A DNA stretch of 64,000 bases from an uncultured Chloroflexota bacterium (GCA_913045625.1 CAJWPE010000001.1:62001-126000), one strand, 5' to 3'; numbered from the stretch's first letter, positions 34,963 through 44,886 are shown. A program made the numbers and translations. Notes: generated by a model not told the origin, from the letters alone.

Positions 34963-36224
34963 TGACAGATTTAAAAATTTTAGGTAAGAATGCAAGATTA
35001 GCTTCTAAAGCTATATCTAACTTGTCAGCAGAAAAAACAAATGTATTGATTCAAAATATTGCTCATGAATTAGTTAACAGTTCCGATAAAATAATTGACC
35101 AAAACCAGTTAGATATTGATATAGCTAAATCTAAAGGTATGACATCTGCCTTGATAGATCGATTGGTTCTGAACGAAGAAAGAATAATGCAGATTTCGAA
35201 TGATGCTTTATCAGTAAGTAAACTCGATGATGTTGTGGGTGAAATTATTGATCATCGAGTTATGGATAATGGATTGGATGTAAGTCGAATTCGTGTTCCA
35301 TTGGGTGTGATTGGGGTGATTTATGAAAGTCGTCCCAATGTCACTATTGATATTGCTTGTTTATGTATTAAATCTGGAAATGCTGTAATTTTACGTGGTG
35401 GAAGTGAATCAATTAATTCAAATCGGATTCTTACTCAGATCATTCAAAAAGTTTTGTCAGATATGGATTTACCAACTGAGACTGTTCAATTAGTGCAAAG
35501 CACTGAAAGGTCTTTGATTAATCAAATGCTTCGTCTTGATGAATATATCGACTTGATGATTCCTAGAGGAGGTCAAGAGTTAGTGAACATGGTAGCTAAC
35601 AATGCCTCTATGCCATCTATTACTGGTGGAGTTGGAGTTTGTCATACTTTCATAGATGAAAGTGCTGATTGGGATGATGCTATCGAAATAGTTAATAATG
35701 CTAAAGTACAAAGGCCATATGTTTGTAATGCTATGGATACAGTTTTAATTCATTCTAAAATTGCTTCTGATTTGTTACCAAAAATTGTTAATCGTCTATC
35801 TCAATCAAATGTTGAATTTAGATGTGATTCGCGATCATTAGAAATATTAAAAAATGTTGAAGATGTTCAAGTTGTTTTAGCTTCTGATCAGGATTGGGAT
35901 ACAGAATTTTTAGATTTAATAGCAGGTGTTCGGATTGTAGATTCTCTTGATATGGCTTTAGAACATATTGAATCTCATGGAACTGGTCATTCTGAAGCAA
36001 TAATTACGAAAAATTCAGATTCAATTTCTAGATTTAGAAACGAAGTTGATGCTAGTGCAGTAATGATTAATTCTTCAACTAGATTCAATGACGGTGGCCA
36101 ATTGGGTTTAGGCGCAGAAGTAGCTATCAGTACAAATAAAATACATGCGAGAGGTCCAATGGGTTTGAGAGAATTAATGTCATATAAATGGATTGTTCAA
36201 GGTGATGGGCAAATTAGAAATTAG
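34962..36224 (+). CDS. proA: Gamma-glutamyl phosphate reductase
   Basis: Second enzyme of proline synthesis, 420 residues, aldehyde dehydrogenase superfamily. Conserved regions are PLGVIGVIYESRPNVTID, the catalytic-cysteine segment RPYVCNAMDTVLIH, and GTGHSEAI. ASAVMINSSTRFNDGGQLGLGAEV is the usual C-terminal block. It is coupled to proB by a TAATG overlap. proC is not in the window. Confidence 0.96.
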   Translation: MTDLKILGKNARLASKAISNLSAEKTNVLIQNIAHELVNSSDKIIDQNQLDIDIAKSKGMTSALIDRLVLNEERIMQISNDALSVSKLDDVVGEIIDHRVMDNGLDVSRIRVPLGVIGVIYESRPNVTIDIACLCIKSGNAVILRGGSESINSNRILTQIIQKVLSDMDLPTETVQLVQSTERSLINQMLRLDEYIDLMIPRGGQELVNMVANNASMPSITGGVGVCHTFIDESADWDDAIEIVNNAKVQRPYVCNAMDTVLIHSKIASDLLPKIVNRLSQSNVEFRCDSRSLEILKNVEDVQVVLASDQDWDTEFLDLIAGVRIVDSLDMALEHIESHGTGHSEAIITKNSDSISRFRNEVDASAVMINSSTRFNDGGQLGLGAEVAISTNKIHARGPMGLRELMSYKWIVQGDGQIRN

Positions 36225-36238
36225 TAGTTGAGGTTGAC

Positions 36239-37189
36239 GTGATAGAAGAAACAGATTTTTTTTCAGATGAGATGCAACGTGAAAATGATAACTTTGTAGA
36301 AGCAAAAATTCTTCAGGCCGCTGATTTCCCTGATTTGCATGAAATTTCTCATATTCAAACTCGTTCTGAGATGGAATCAGGCATAGGAAAGTATATTGCA
36401 CCATTGTTATTAGATGACGCTGTTGAGAAAAATATTTCTACCCCTAATGGTGATGTTCCTGTTAGGATGTTTTTACCTCAAGGCCAAATAGATGGGATTT
36501 ACTTGCATTTTCATGGAGGAGGATGGGTGATCGGGACGGCCCATATGCAAGATCAAAAATTAAAAGACATTTCAGATGAATGTAATGCCGTTGTGATTAG
36601 TGTTGAATACAGGTTGGCACCTGAGTATATATACCCTGCAGCACAAGATGACTGTGAAGATGTTGCATTGTGGGTAATTAACAATTGTGAAAATGAATTT
36701 GGAACAAAAAAAATTGTTGTGGGTGGAGAATCAGCTGGTGCGCATTTATCTGCATCGACTTTAATTAGGCTTAGAGATAAGCATCAATTTACAGGATTCA
36801 AAGGTGCAAATCTCGTATATGGCGTGTATGACTTAACAATGACTCCAAGTGCGAAGTTATGGGGGCATGAAAAAGGTTTGTTAAATACTCCTGGTATGGA
36901 ATGGTTTATAGATCATTATCTTCCAGAAATGGACAGAACGGATCCAGATATCTCTCCTTTATACTCAGATTTAAGTGATATGCCAAATGCTTTGTTTACT
37001 GTTGGTACAAGAGATTTGTTATTGGACGATACATTGTTTATGCATTCTAGATGGGAATTTTCAGGTAATGAGGCTAGTTTGAATGTATATGCCGGTGCAA
37101 CTCATGGTTTTGATTCAGCACCAACTCAATTAGCAATCAATGTTCAGAAAAGAATTAGAAATTTTATTGTTCAGTGTTTTTCGAATTAA
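36239..37189 (+). CDS. Alpha/beta hydrolase, HSL-type esterase
   Basis: Esterase of 316 residues of the hormone-sensitive-lipase family. The oxyanion motif HGGGW (in LHFHGGGWVIG) and nucleophile elbow GGESAGA are clear. The acid (FTVGTRDLLLDD) and His (YAGATHGFD) complete the triad. The start is GTG 36239 with GAGG upstream. It follows proA by 14 bases and overlaps a convergent MFS gene by 26. Substrate unknown. Confidence 0.9.
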   Translation: MIEETDFFSDEMQRENDNFVEAKILQAADFPDLHEISHIQTRSEMESGIGKYIAPLLLDDAVEKNISTPNGDVPVRMFLPQGQIDGIYLHFHGGGWVIGTAHMQDQKLKDISDECNAVVISVEYRLAPEYIYPAAQDDCEDVALWVINNCENEFGTKKIVVGGESAGAHLSASTLIRLRDKHQFTGFKGANLVYGVYDLTMTPSAKLWGHEKGLLNTPGMEWFIDHYLPEMDRTDPDISPLYSDLSDMPNALFTVGTRDLLLDDTLFMHSRWEFSGNEASLNVYAGATHGFDSAPTQLAINVQKRIRNFIVQCFSN

Positions 37190-38432
37190 CTACTGTAAAA
37201 AATCCAATTGCTACCAAATATCCAATTGCTGAACCCCAAAATATCGGTTGATAACTTTTAGTAAAACTTATGATATAAGCGCCCAAAGTAGGACCTAATC
37301 CAACTGCGGTGGTTCTTGAAGGGCCTGTTAATCCTGCTACGCTTCCGTATGATTTTCTGTTGAAGACAGTCCCATACATCATGCTTCCCAGTACAAGAAT
37401 TGAACCTGTAATGGTTGTCCAAATGATTGATAAGATGAATCCATATGATTCTATATTTAATTGACTTATTAGAATTGTGGGAATTATAGCTAAAGATAAA
37501 ATTAGAGCAGCTATTCTTTTAGTTGAAAATTTATCTGTCAAATAACCCCAGATTGGGACTGAAATTCCACCTAGTAAATTTCCCACAGTAAGAGCTATAG
37601 CTGCTCTTTGTTGGGATAAGCCACCATCTGTTAAAAAAGGAACAATTTGGAATAACAGCATAGTTGTAGACACTCCAGCTATAAATTCACCTAAAAGTAT
37701 GAACCAAAACGATCTGATTTGTAGAATTTGCTTAAAAGTTAAAATTTTTTCATTTTGATTGTTAAGTTTTTTTGATTCTGAAATTTCTTTATCTCCATCA
37801 GGAAATTGACCTATATCTTCTGGCTTGTGTCTTATAATCATAAAAATAGGAATACATAATGGAATTGTCATAAATCCCAAAGATCTATAAGCGAATCGCC
37901 AAGAGTATTTAGTTGCAAGATTTGTAATGATTTGTAGGTTAATAGATTCTCCAAAAATTCTATTAAAAGTTGTGATTCCCATGGCTAAATTTCGTTGGCG
38001 AGAGAAAAAATTAACAGCAATTGTTCTTGGAATTAAATTCTGTAAACTTGGACCAGCTATAGCTCTAATGATTATGTAGATTATAAAAAATCCCCATATT
38101 GTTTTGACGTTTGAAAGATAGATCGAACCGATTCCAACAATTAAGGCAGCAAGAGGCATAATGAGTCTGGGCCCAAATTTGTCTATCATTCTGCCTATAG
38201 AAATTGCCACTACTCCTGATGACCAAGTGCCTAATGTTGCTGCTAAAGCTATAGTTTTTCTATCCCAATTCATGTCCTCGACAATAAAGTCTTGTATTCC
38301 ACCAAAAACTGTTTGAGCAATTCCTGTAGCAACGAATGCTCCTAATCCTGCTATGAACAAAGCTAACCAACCGTAATAAAAAGGAGGGTTTGGATGCCAG
38401 TTATAAAATGATTTCAAATTTTTCATCAGCAT
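37164..38432 (-). CDS. MFS transporter, monocarboxylate-type (12 TMS)
   Basis: Carrier of 422 residues with about 12 helices. The N terminus PFYYGWLALFIAGLGAF and MIDKFGPRL loop motif match the MCT-like carriers. It is a paralogue of the gene at 30729, equal in length, though the two differ in most positions. It overlaps the convergent esterase gene by 26 bases. It probably moves an organic acid; the substrate is not determinable. Confidence 0.87.
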   Translation of the reverse strand: MLMKNLKSFYNWHPNPPFYYGWLALFIAGLGAFVATGIAQTVFGGIQDFIVEDMNWDRKTIALAATLGTWSSGVVAISIGRMIDKFGPRLIMPLAALIVGIGSIYLSNVKTIWGFFIIYIIIRAIAGPSLQNLIPRTIAVNFFSRQRNLAMGITTFNRIFGESINLQIITNLATKYSWRFAYRSLGFMTIPLCIPIFMIIRHKPEDIGQFPDGDKEISESKKLNNQNEKILTFKQILQIRSFWFILLGEFIAGVSTTMLLFQIVPFLTDGGLSQQRAAIALTVGNLLGGISVPIWGYLTDKFSTKRIAALILSLAIIPTILISQLNIESYGFILSIIWTTITGSILVLGSMMYGTVFNRKSYGSVAGLTGPSRTTAVGLGPTLGAYIISFTKSYQPIFWGSAIGYLVAIGFFTVVNSKNTEQ

Positions 38433-38492
38433 ATTCTAATACTTCTTCTATGTTAGTATTGCCTTCATTTTAAAAGTGAGGAGACGATAAAT

Positions 38493-39317
38493 ATGTCGTA
38501 TGATTTTATTAAATACGAACCAAGTGATGGGATTGCAAGAGTAACTTTAAATCGCCCAGAAAAATTAAATGCTTTAAGTTTGCAGTTAAGGGCTGAATTG
38601 ATAGATTGTTTGCATAAAGCTGATGACGATCCTGAGATTAGAGTAATCACTTTAAGGGGTGCAGGTAGGGCATTTTGTGCAGGATATGATGTTACACCGC
38701 CACAGACTGACGAAGAACGAGAAGCCCGAAGCGCTAGTAGAGAAAATATTAGATCTGATATGCATGGTCTTCAAAAAACCGCAAGAATGATGACCTCTAT
38801 ATTTGATTTAAGTAAACCTGTAATTGCTGGAATTCATGGTCACGTAATTGCGGGAGGTACTGATCTAGCATTACATTGTGATTTAATTATTGCCGCTGAT
38901 GACGCTAACATAGGCTTTCCTCCAGTAAGAGCAATGGGAACACCTCCAACTCATATGTGGACATACATGGTTGGGCCTCAATTAGCTAAATGGTTTATGT
39001 TGACTGGTGAAACAGTTTCAGGAAAACAGGCTGCTGATATGGGACTAGTATTAAAATCTGTACCTGCCTCTGATTTAGATGATGCGGTTGAAACTCTTGC
39101 AACTCAAATTGCAAAAATTCCATGGGAAATGTTAGCTGCTAATAAGAGTATTGTTAACAAAGCTTTGGATTTAATGGGTAGAAATATGATGCAAGTTATT
39201 GCTGCAGAAACTGACGCAGTTTCCCACCAATCTCCTATAGTGAAAGAGTTTAATAGAATTTCTAATGAACAAGGCTTAAAAGCAGCATTAGAAATGAGAG
39301 ATGCTCCATTTAGATAA
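38493..39317 (+). CDS. Enoyl-CoA hydratase/isomerase (crotonase) family protein
   Basis: Crotonase of 274 residues: RVTLNRPEKLNALS, GAGRAFCAGYDV (first oxyanion segment), HGHVIAGGTDLALHCDLIIAAD (second) and ANIGFPPVRAMG. It is a paralogue of the gene at 18489, with the same spacing of motifs. A strong GAGGAG precedes the ATG. The end overlaps the VWA gene by 17 bases, suggesting co-translation and a shared task. The exact CoA substrate is unknown. Confidence 0.9.
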   Translation: MSYDFIKYEPSDGIARVTLNRPEKLNALSLQLRAELIDCLHKADDDPEIRVITLRGAGRAFCAGYDVTPPQTDEEREARSASRENIRSDMHGLQKTARMMTSIFDLSKPVIAGIHGHVIAGGTDLALHCDLIIAADDANIGFPPVRAMGTPPTHMWTYMVGPQLAKWFMLTGETVSGKQAADMGLVLKSVPASDLDDAVETLATQIAKIPWEMLAANKSIVNKALDLMGRNMMQVIAAETDAVSHQSPIVKEFNRISNEQGLKAALEMRDAPFR

Positions 39318-40770
39318 ATCAGTGCAAACATTTAGATACTCAAAATTTAATTTAGAAGAAAATTCATTAAATAATTGGCAAGAATTATTTAATGAATTTT
39401 CTGAAACTATTTTGGAATCTGGCGATGTAAATGAAGCTTTGACTGGGGTTTTTCAAAATGGCTTAAATGCTGACGGAGATCAGCCTGTTCTGGGATTAAC
39501 AGACATGTTTAATGCCATTAAGGAAAATTTAGAAATCCTAAAAAATTTATTGACATCGGAATTGAATTCTATTTCCGAAAAATCACTAGAAGAAAAGCTA
39601 GATCAGCTCAATTTTTCAGAAGATACACTCAAATTTTTGTCTGATGCACTAAAAGAATCAATATCTAAGGATCATATTACTTCTAGCGATATTTCAGAAG
39701 ATTCTATTGAAAGAATAAAGAGTTATTTAGATAAATTTGTATCAAACCGTAATTTGGAGGATCAACTCCAAAAAGCTATTGAAGAGAAAAATCTGAACGA
39801 TATAGACCTTGATTTGGTTGAAGAAATATTGGGTATCGAATTTAGCAAATCTATCGAACAGATTATTAAAATGGTTAATGGTTTAGAGGAAGCTGGATTT
39901 CTACAAAAAAATCGTGACAGATATAAATTAGGAATTCGTGCAGTGAATCAAATAGCTGAAAATGCTATGAAAGAAATATTTAAGCAAATGAAAAAAGCTC
40001 ATTTGGGTGCTCACGATACTTTTGTAAAAGGTGAATGGGGTGACTTAACTGGTCAGACTATTTCATATGAAGATACTAATTCTTTTGAAATTAATTTACA
40101 GAAATCATTATTTAATGCTGTTTTGAGAAACGGTGATTCAATTCCGCTGAAGTTAAAAAAAGATGATTTTGAAGTTGATGAACATGAACATCTAACCCAA
40201 TCTGCTACTGTAGTAATGCTTGATCAAAGTAGGTCTATGGGGATGTTTGGAACATATACATCAGCTAAAAAGGTTGCTTTAGCTTTATATTGGTTGATCA
40301 AAACTAAATTTCCTAAAGATAAAATTCATGTTGTTGGATTTTCTGATTACGGAATGATTATAGAAGGTAAAGATTTACCAGAATCTACATGGAATCATTG
40401 GGTGGCAGGAACAAACATGCATCATGGATTTACTTTAGCTAGGCAAATTTTATCTAAAGAAAAAGTAGCTAATAAACAAATTTTGATGATTACAGATGGT
40501 GAGCCGACAGTTCACATGGAAAATGGTAGAGCATTTTTTGCATATCCCCCATCGCCCAGCACTTTGGACGAGACGTTGAAAGAAGTAAAACGTTGCACTA
40601 GAGAAGGAATATTAATAAATACATTTATGTTAGAAATGAATCATTTCTTGATTGAATTTCTTACTCAAATGACAAAAATTAATAAAGGTAGAACCTTCTA
40701 TACTGAACCTGATCATTTAGGAAGATATGTGTTAGTTGATTTTTTGAAAACTCGAGCTCGGAAAGTTTAA
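39301..40770 (+). CDS. VWA-domain protein (C-terminal MIDAS)
   Basis: Protein of 489 residues. The N-terminal 300 residues are charged and helical, with no recognised domain. The C-terminal von Willebrand A domain has an intact metal site: Asp308-x-Ser310-x-Ser312 (MLDQSRSMG), the threonine in AGTNMHHG and the aspartate in MITDGEPT. The layout resembles CoxE/YehP-like cytosolic VWA proteins that work with MoxR AAA+ ATPases, but no such ATPase is nearby. It overlaps the crotonase gene by 17 bases and is followed by a terminator. Function unknown. Confidence 0.85.
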   Translation: MLHLDKSVQTFRYSKFNLEENSLNNWQELFNEFSETILESGDVNEALTGVFQNGLNADGDQPVLGLTDMFNAIKENLEILKNLLTSELNSISEKSLEEKLDQLNFSEDTLKFLSDALKESISKDHITSSDISEDSIERIKSYLDKFVSNRNLEDQLQKAIEEKNLNDIDLDLVEEILGIEFSKSIEQIIKMVNGLEEAGFLQKNRDRYKLGIRAVNQIAENAMKEIFKQMKKAHLGAHDTFVKGEWGDLTGQTISYEDTNSFEINLQKSLFNAVLRNGDSIPLKLKKDDFEVDEHEHLTQSATVVMLDQSRSMGMFGTYTSAKKVALALYWLIKTKFPKDKIHVVGFSDYGMIIEGKDLPESTWNHWVAGTNMHHGFTLARQILSKEKVANKQILMITDGEPTVHMENGRAFFAYPPSPSTLDETLKEVKRCTREGILINTFMLEMNHFLIEFLTQMTKINKGRTFYTEPDHLGRYVLVDFLKTRARKV

Positions 40771-40805
40771 TCAGAAAATTTACTTATGGGTTTTAATAGT
40801 GTTTC

Positions 40806-40848
40806 ACGGTAATAATTGTTATAGAGCTATTGGCATTGCCGTTTTTTT
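40806..40848 (+). terminator. Intrinsic terminator after the VWA gene
   Basis: ACGGTAAT (40806-40813) pairs with ATTGCCGT (40835-40842, one G-T pair), with an inner ATAG/CTAT stem, followed by a seven-T run. It lies 35 bases after the VWA stop codon and separates that unit from the DUF1800 operon. Confidence 0.75.
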
Positions 40849-40920
40849 GATTCTTGGCTAGAATATCGCCTACAATAGTATGAATATAAATGCACATATC
40901 GATGTATTTTGGAGGTATTA

Positions 40921-42324
40921 ATGAGCTCAAACGATTTGAAACTTAAAGCACATCTTTTAAGGAGAGCAGGATTTGGAGCTTCTCCTGAAGAATTAGATCA
41001 AGTAGCTGACAAAAGTTATGAAGATTTATTAGAGGATTTATTGCATCCTAATAGATTTGAAGAAATCGATATGGATTATATAAAAAGATATAACCCTGAG
41101 CTTAGGTATCCTGATACACATCCTTTACATGCAGGATTTTGGATGTGGAGGATGATCAATACTAAAAAACCTTTAGAAGAAAAGATTGCTCTTTTTTGGC
41201 ATCATATTTTTGCTACGGCTTGGTATAAGGGTGAACATACTCCATCTCAAATAGAGCAAATAGAAACATTTAGACGAAATGGGTTATCTAACATTAAGCA
41301 GATCTTAAATGATTTAGCCAAAGATCCAGCCATGAATTATTGGTTAGATAATTGTGAAAATCATTCAGATCAGCCTAATGAAAATTGGGGACGTGAGCTT
41401 TTAGAATTATTCTCAATGGGTGTTGGAAATTATTCAGAAGAAGATATAAAGCAGGCATCACGAGCGTTTACTGGGTGGACTTTTGAACAACCGTTGCCTC
41501 TTTATCCTTATGGTAACTATGAAACGAAATTTGTTTTTGATGAATCAGACCATGATTTTGGAGAAAAAACATTTTTAGGACGAACTGGTGCTTTTAACGG
41601 AGAAGACATTATAGACATTATTTGTGAAGAAAGAGCTACAGCTTTATTTATTTGTAGACATTTATATAATTTCTTTGTCGAAGATGAGCCACAAATCCCA
41701 GCTTGGAACATTGAACCTCCACGAAATCCTGAAGCTATTGATCAGATGATTGATGTATTAATGAGTAATGACGGAGAAATGGTTCCGTTATTGCGATTTG
41801 TATTTAACTCTGACTTTTTTAAGGATTCTATGTATAAAAAAGTCAAAAACCCATGTGAGTTAATTGCGGGTACATTAAAACTGACTGGCACTTACGGAGT
41901 TATACCTAAACAAGGTGAAGAGGTTGGTAAATTATATGGAATAGGCTCAGTAATGGGTCAAGCATTAATGAATCCTCCCACTGTTGAAGGATGGCATACA
42001 GGGCATGAATGGATTGACGGTGGAACTTTGAATGAAAGGGTCAATTTTGCTGTAAATCAATTTAATGACTTATCTGTTCCCGGTTTATCCGATATTATTT
42101 CCAGATTAGGAGATAAAGTGAAATCTTCAGATTTGCTAGATAAATGTTTGGAGATTATTGGTCCATTTGAATTAGGTAAACAAGCATATGATGCATTGAA
42201 TGAATATGCAGACGCTGTTGGAGATTTAGATCTAAGCAGTGACGTATTAAGAGAAGAGAATATGGAGAACATTGCTCGAATGGTTCAATTGATACTTTCA
42301 ACTCGGGAATATCAATTCGCATAG
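40921..42324 (+). CDS. DUF1800 family protein
   Basis: Protein of 467 residues matching DUF1800: LLRRAGFGASPEEL at the N terminus, FWHHIFAT, the core NENWGRELLELFSMGVGNYS, ASRAFTGW, and HDFGEKTFLG with NGEDIIDII and RHLYNFFV. The biochemical function of the family is unknown; it usually pairs with DUF1501. The start is ATG 40921, because GGAGG lies five bases upstream and would overlap any earlier TTG. Unlike many family members it has no signal peptide. First gene of a three-gene unit with DUF1501 and NHL proteins. Confidence 0.92.
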   Translation: MSSNDLKLKAHLLRRAGFGASPEELDQVADKSYEDLLEDLLHPNRFEEIDMDYIKRYNPELRYPDTHPLHAGFWMWRMINTKKPLEEKIALFWHHIFATAWYKGEHTPSQIEQIETFRRNGLSNIKQILNDLAKDPAMNYWLDNCENHSDQPNENWGRELLELFSMGVGNYSEEDIKQASRAFTGWTFEQPLPLYPYGNYETKFVFDESDHDFGEKTFLGRTGAFNGEDIIDIICEERATALFICRHLYNFFVEDEPQIPAWNIEPPRNPEAIDQMIDVLMSNDGEMVPLLRFVFNSDFFKDSMYKKVKNPCELIAGTLKLTGTYGVIPKQGEEVGKLYGIGSVMGQALMNPPTVEGWHTGHEWIDGGTLNERVNFAVNQFNDLSVPGLSDIISRLGDKVKSSDLLDKCLEIIGPFELGKQAYDALNEYADAVGDLDLSSDVLREENMENIARMVQLILSTREYQFA

Positions 42325-42342
42325 CATAAAAGGGGAATAGAA

Positions 42343-43485
42343 ATGACAACAGTAACTAAAAAAGATCCAGTATTTGTAGTTGTTCAATTATCAGGTGGTA
42401 ATGATTTTATGAACACTTTGGTTCCTTATAGCAATCATAGGTATTATGACAACAGAAAGTTTTTAAATATTGCCCCTGAGGATGTATTACCTCTAGACAA
42501 CACTCTTGGATGGCATCCTGAAATGGCTCCATTCAAAGAATTGTATGACAGAGGAATGGTTGCAGTTGTCCAAGGAATTGGATATCCAGATTCGAACAGA
42601 AGTCATTTTAGGGGCATGGATATTATGCATACTTGTACTCCTCATGAAATTTCAACTGTTGGTTGGTTGGGTTCTGTACTTGAGCAATTGGATCCGGGAA
42701 AAGAAAATCCACTTACTGGTGTTAATTTTGGTGTTGGACTTCCTAGAGCAATGTCAAAAGCTGGGATTCCAGTTACTAGTGTTTCTAATTTGGATGAGTA
42801 TGGATTGATGAGTGGTTTGGCTGCTGAAGATCAACGAGACAAAGCTTTGAAAATATTTAAAGATATGTATGCACAAGCTATAGGCTCAGGTCCTGTGATG
42901 GATTACTTGTCACGAACAGGAAGTGACGTAATCAGTGGTGCAGATTTGATAAAAGTAGCTCCTGAAAAATATGAATCAACTGTTGAATATGGGGATAGCC
43001 AAATAGCAAAATCATTGAGAGATGTAGCTAGAGTTCATACAGCAGATTTAGGTACTCGAGTTTTTTATACTCAACAAGGTGGATATGATACTCATGCTAA
43101 CCAATTGCCTACTCAGCCTGGATTATTTAGAGACCTTTCAAGGGCTGTAAATGACTTTTTTGCTGATTTAGAAGAACATGATGCAGATGATAATGTTGTA
43201 ATGTTAATTTTTTCAGAGTTTGGTCGACGAATTTCTGATAACGGTTCTGGAACAGATCATGGTTCTGGTGGAGGAGCATATTTAGTTGGAAAGCCTGTTG
43301 TAGGTGGATTATATTCTGAATATCCTTCTCTTGAACCAGATAAATGGGCAAAAGGTGAAGACCTAGAGCATTCTATCGATTTCAGGGGAATTTACGGAAC
43401 AGTCTTAGAGCAATGGTTAGGATTAGAAGCCTCTCCAATCGTATATGGAAATTTCGAACAAATTCATCCTTTTAAAAATAGTTAA
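42343..43485 (+). CDS. DUF1501 family protein (sulfatase/phosphatase-like fold)
   Basis: Protein of 380 residues matching DUF1501: VVQLSGGNDFMNTLVPYSN near the start, HPEMAPFKELYDRGMVAVVQGIGYP, SRSHF-like SNRSHFRGMDIMHT, QGGYDTHANQ, and FSEFGRRISDNGSGTDHGSGGG. The conserved Asp, His and Glu residues suggest a metal-dependent alkaline-phosphatase-like fold. Most DUF1501 proteins carry a Tat signal; this one starts within a few residues of the fold and appears cytoplasmic. AGGGG lies before the ATG. It sits between DUF1800 and an NHL propeller. Confidence 0.92.
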   Translation: MTTVTKKDPVFVVVQLSGGNDFMNTLVPYSNHRYYDNRKFLNIAPEDVLPLDNTLGWHPEMAPFKELYDRGMVAVVQGIGYPDSNRSHFRGMDIMHTCTPHEISTVGWLGSVLEQLDPGKENPLTGVNFGVGLPRAMSKAGIPVTSVSNLDEYGLMSGLAAEDQRDKALKIFKDMYAQAIGSGPVMDYLSRTGSDVISGADLIKVAPEKYESTVEYGDSQIAKSLRDVARVHTADLGTRVFYTQQGGYDTHANQLPTQPGLFRDLSRAVNDFFADLEEHDADDNVVMLIFSEFGRRISDNGSGTDHGSGGGAYLVGKPVVGGLYSEYPSLEPDKWAKGEDLEHSIDFRGIYGTVLEQWLGLEASPIVYGNFEQIHPFKNS

Positions 43486-43495
43486 GGAGTTTTTT

Positions 43496-44503
43496 ATGAC
43501 TACCACTTCAATTCCATATGATTTATTAAGATCAGGGTTTCCTTATTACATGACACTTGGACAACGTAGAGTAACTACTGCTCCTGTGGATATTGGTTTT
43601 GGTAAAGAAAACATTTATGTTCTTACTAAAGGTGGATTAGGTACTCAAATAAGAGTTTTAAATTGGGAAGATGAAAACTTAGGTGTTCGTGGTGGTACAG
43701 ATTTATTTCAATGGCCTGCTGGATTACTAGTGGATGAAGAAGAAAATTTATATGTTTCTGATGAAGCCAAAGATTGTTTAGTAATTATGAACAAAGATGG
43801 TGAGCATATTGAAACTTGGGGAGAATCAGGGTCTGAAGAAGGTCAATTGAATCGACCTTCTAGTTTGGCATTTGATTTAGAGGGGAATATTTTTATTTCT
43901 GACACCATGAACCATAGGGTTCAGAAATTTACTAGAGATGGGAAATTTTTACTATCCATCGGAGAACATGGTATTGGCGATGGGCAATTTGATATGCCAT
44001 GGGGTATTAGTGTGGATCAACTTGGAAATTTGTACGTGGCTGATTGGAGAAATGATCGAATACAAAAATTTGACCAAGAAGGTAATTTCATAATTTCTTT
44101 AGGAAGTTCAGGATCTGAAAAAGGTCAATTTAAAAGACCAACGTCTGTCACTGTGGACAATCACGGAGATATTTATGTCAGTGATGCCGAGAATGATCGA
44201 GTGCAGTTATTTAATAAAGATTTGAAATATATTCAAAGCTTCCACGGTAATGCTACTTTGTCACCATCTGGACAACAATATATTTTGGCTAATGCCGTTA
44301 CATTGAGATTGAGATCAATGGCTGATTTTGAAAAAACTCAGAGATTAGATGCTCCGATGATGGTAAAAGTAGATGATGAGTTCAGGCTTTTCATTTTAGA
44401 TTATGGAAATCATCGAATACAGATTTATAAAAAAGATGCTGTTGAGTTATCTAAGGAGCAAATTGCACCTGAAATGCGAAATCCCATTTTATTTACTACT
44501 TAA
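43496..44503 (+). CDS. NHL-repeat beta-propeller protein
   Basis: Protein of 335 residues made of about six NHL-type repeats, for example GQLNRPSSLAFDLEGNIFIS, GQFDMPWGISVDQLGNLYVA and GQFKRPTSVTVDNHGDIYVS, each followed by D-x-x-N/D-x-R-x-Q-x-F. Propellers like this bind proteins, nucleic acid or sugars. There is no signal peptide. The start is ATG 43496 with AAGGAG seven bases upstream. It is the third gene of the DUF1800-DUF1501-NHL unit; a paralogue lies at 51425. Confidence 0.9.
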   Translation: MTTTSIPYDLLRSGFPYYMTLGQRRVTTAPVDIGFGKENIYVLTKGGLGTQIRVLNWEDENLGVRGGTDLFQWPAGLLVDEEENLYVSDEAKDCLVIMNKDGEHIETWGESGSEEGQLNRPSSLAFDLEGNIFISDTMNHRVQKFTRDGKFLLSIGEHGIGDGQFDMPWGISVDQLGNLYVADWRNDRIQKFDQEGNFIISLGSSGSEKGQFKRPTSVTVDNHGDIYVSDAENDRVQLFNKDLKYIQSFHGNATLSPSGQQYILANAVTLRLRSMADFEKTQRLDAPMMVKVDDEFRLFILDYGNHRIQIYKKDAVELSKEQIAPEMRNPILFTT

Positions 44504-44856
44504 TTAAAAGTGGATTTGTCTATTCTTTTAGATCGAATAAATTCAGCATAATCTAATACAGAGTTGAGTTCGTCATCTGTAAGATCGTTCAATTTTTCTA
44601 GCCTGTGTAAGTTATAACTGTTTTTAGAGTCAATATAGTTCGCTAGTACAGCTAATTTGGCATAGGGTAATTCAAGAAGAGAAGAGATTTTGTGTAAGGT
44701 TTCAACGGTGGGTTGAATGTTGCCACTTTCTAAATGTGTGGCGTAACTGTTGCTCATTCCTAGAAGTCCAGATAGTTTTCTTTGAGATAATCCTAGATCT
44801 TTACGTGCTGAAGAAACTAAGTTTGCTAAATCAGAATAAGGTTTATTTTCATTCAT
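44500..44856 (-). CDS. XRE-family transcriptional regulator
   Basis: Protein of 118 residues with an N-terminal Cro/CI helix-turn-helix (about 8-62: LGLSQRKLSGLLGMSNSYAT, HLESGNIQPTVETLHKIS). The second half is a short helical region (LEKLNDLTDDELNSVLDYAE) perhaps for dimerisation. It overlaps the end of the convergent NHL gene by four bases and lies 30 bases downstream of the CoA-transferase gene. It may regulate either neighbour; no operator could be identified. Confidence 0.88.
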   Translation of the reverse strand: MNENKPYSDLANLVSSARKDLGLSQRKLSGLLGMSNSYATHLESGNIQPTVETLHKISSLLELPYAKLAVLANYIDSKNSYNLHRLEKLNDLTDDELNSVLDYAEFIRSKRIDKSTFN

Positions 44857-44886
44857 TTGAGTGTAAGTGCTAAATAGTATTATTCG

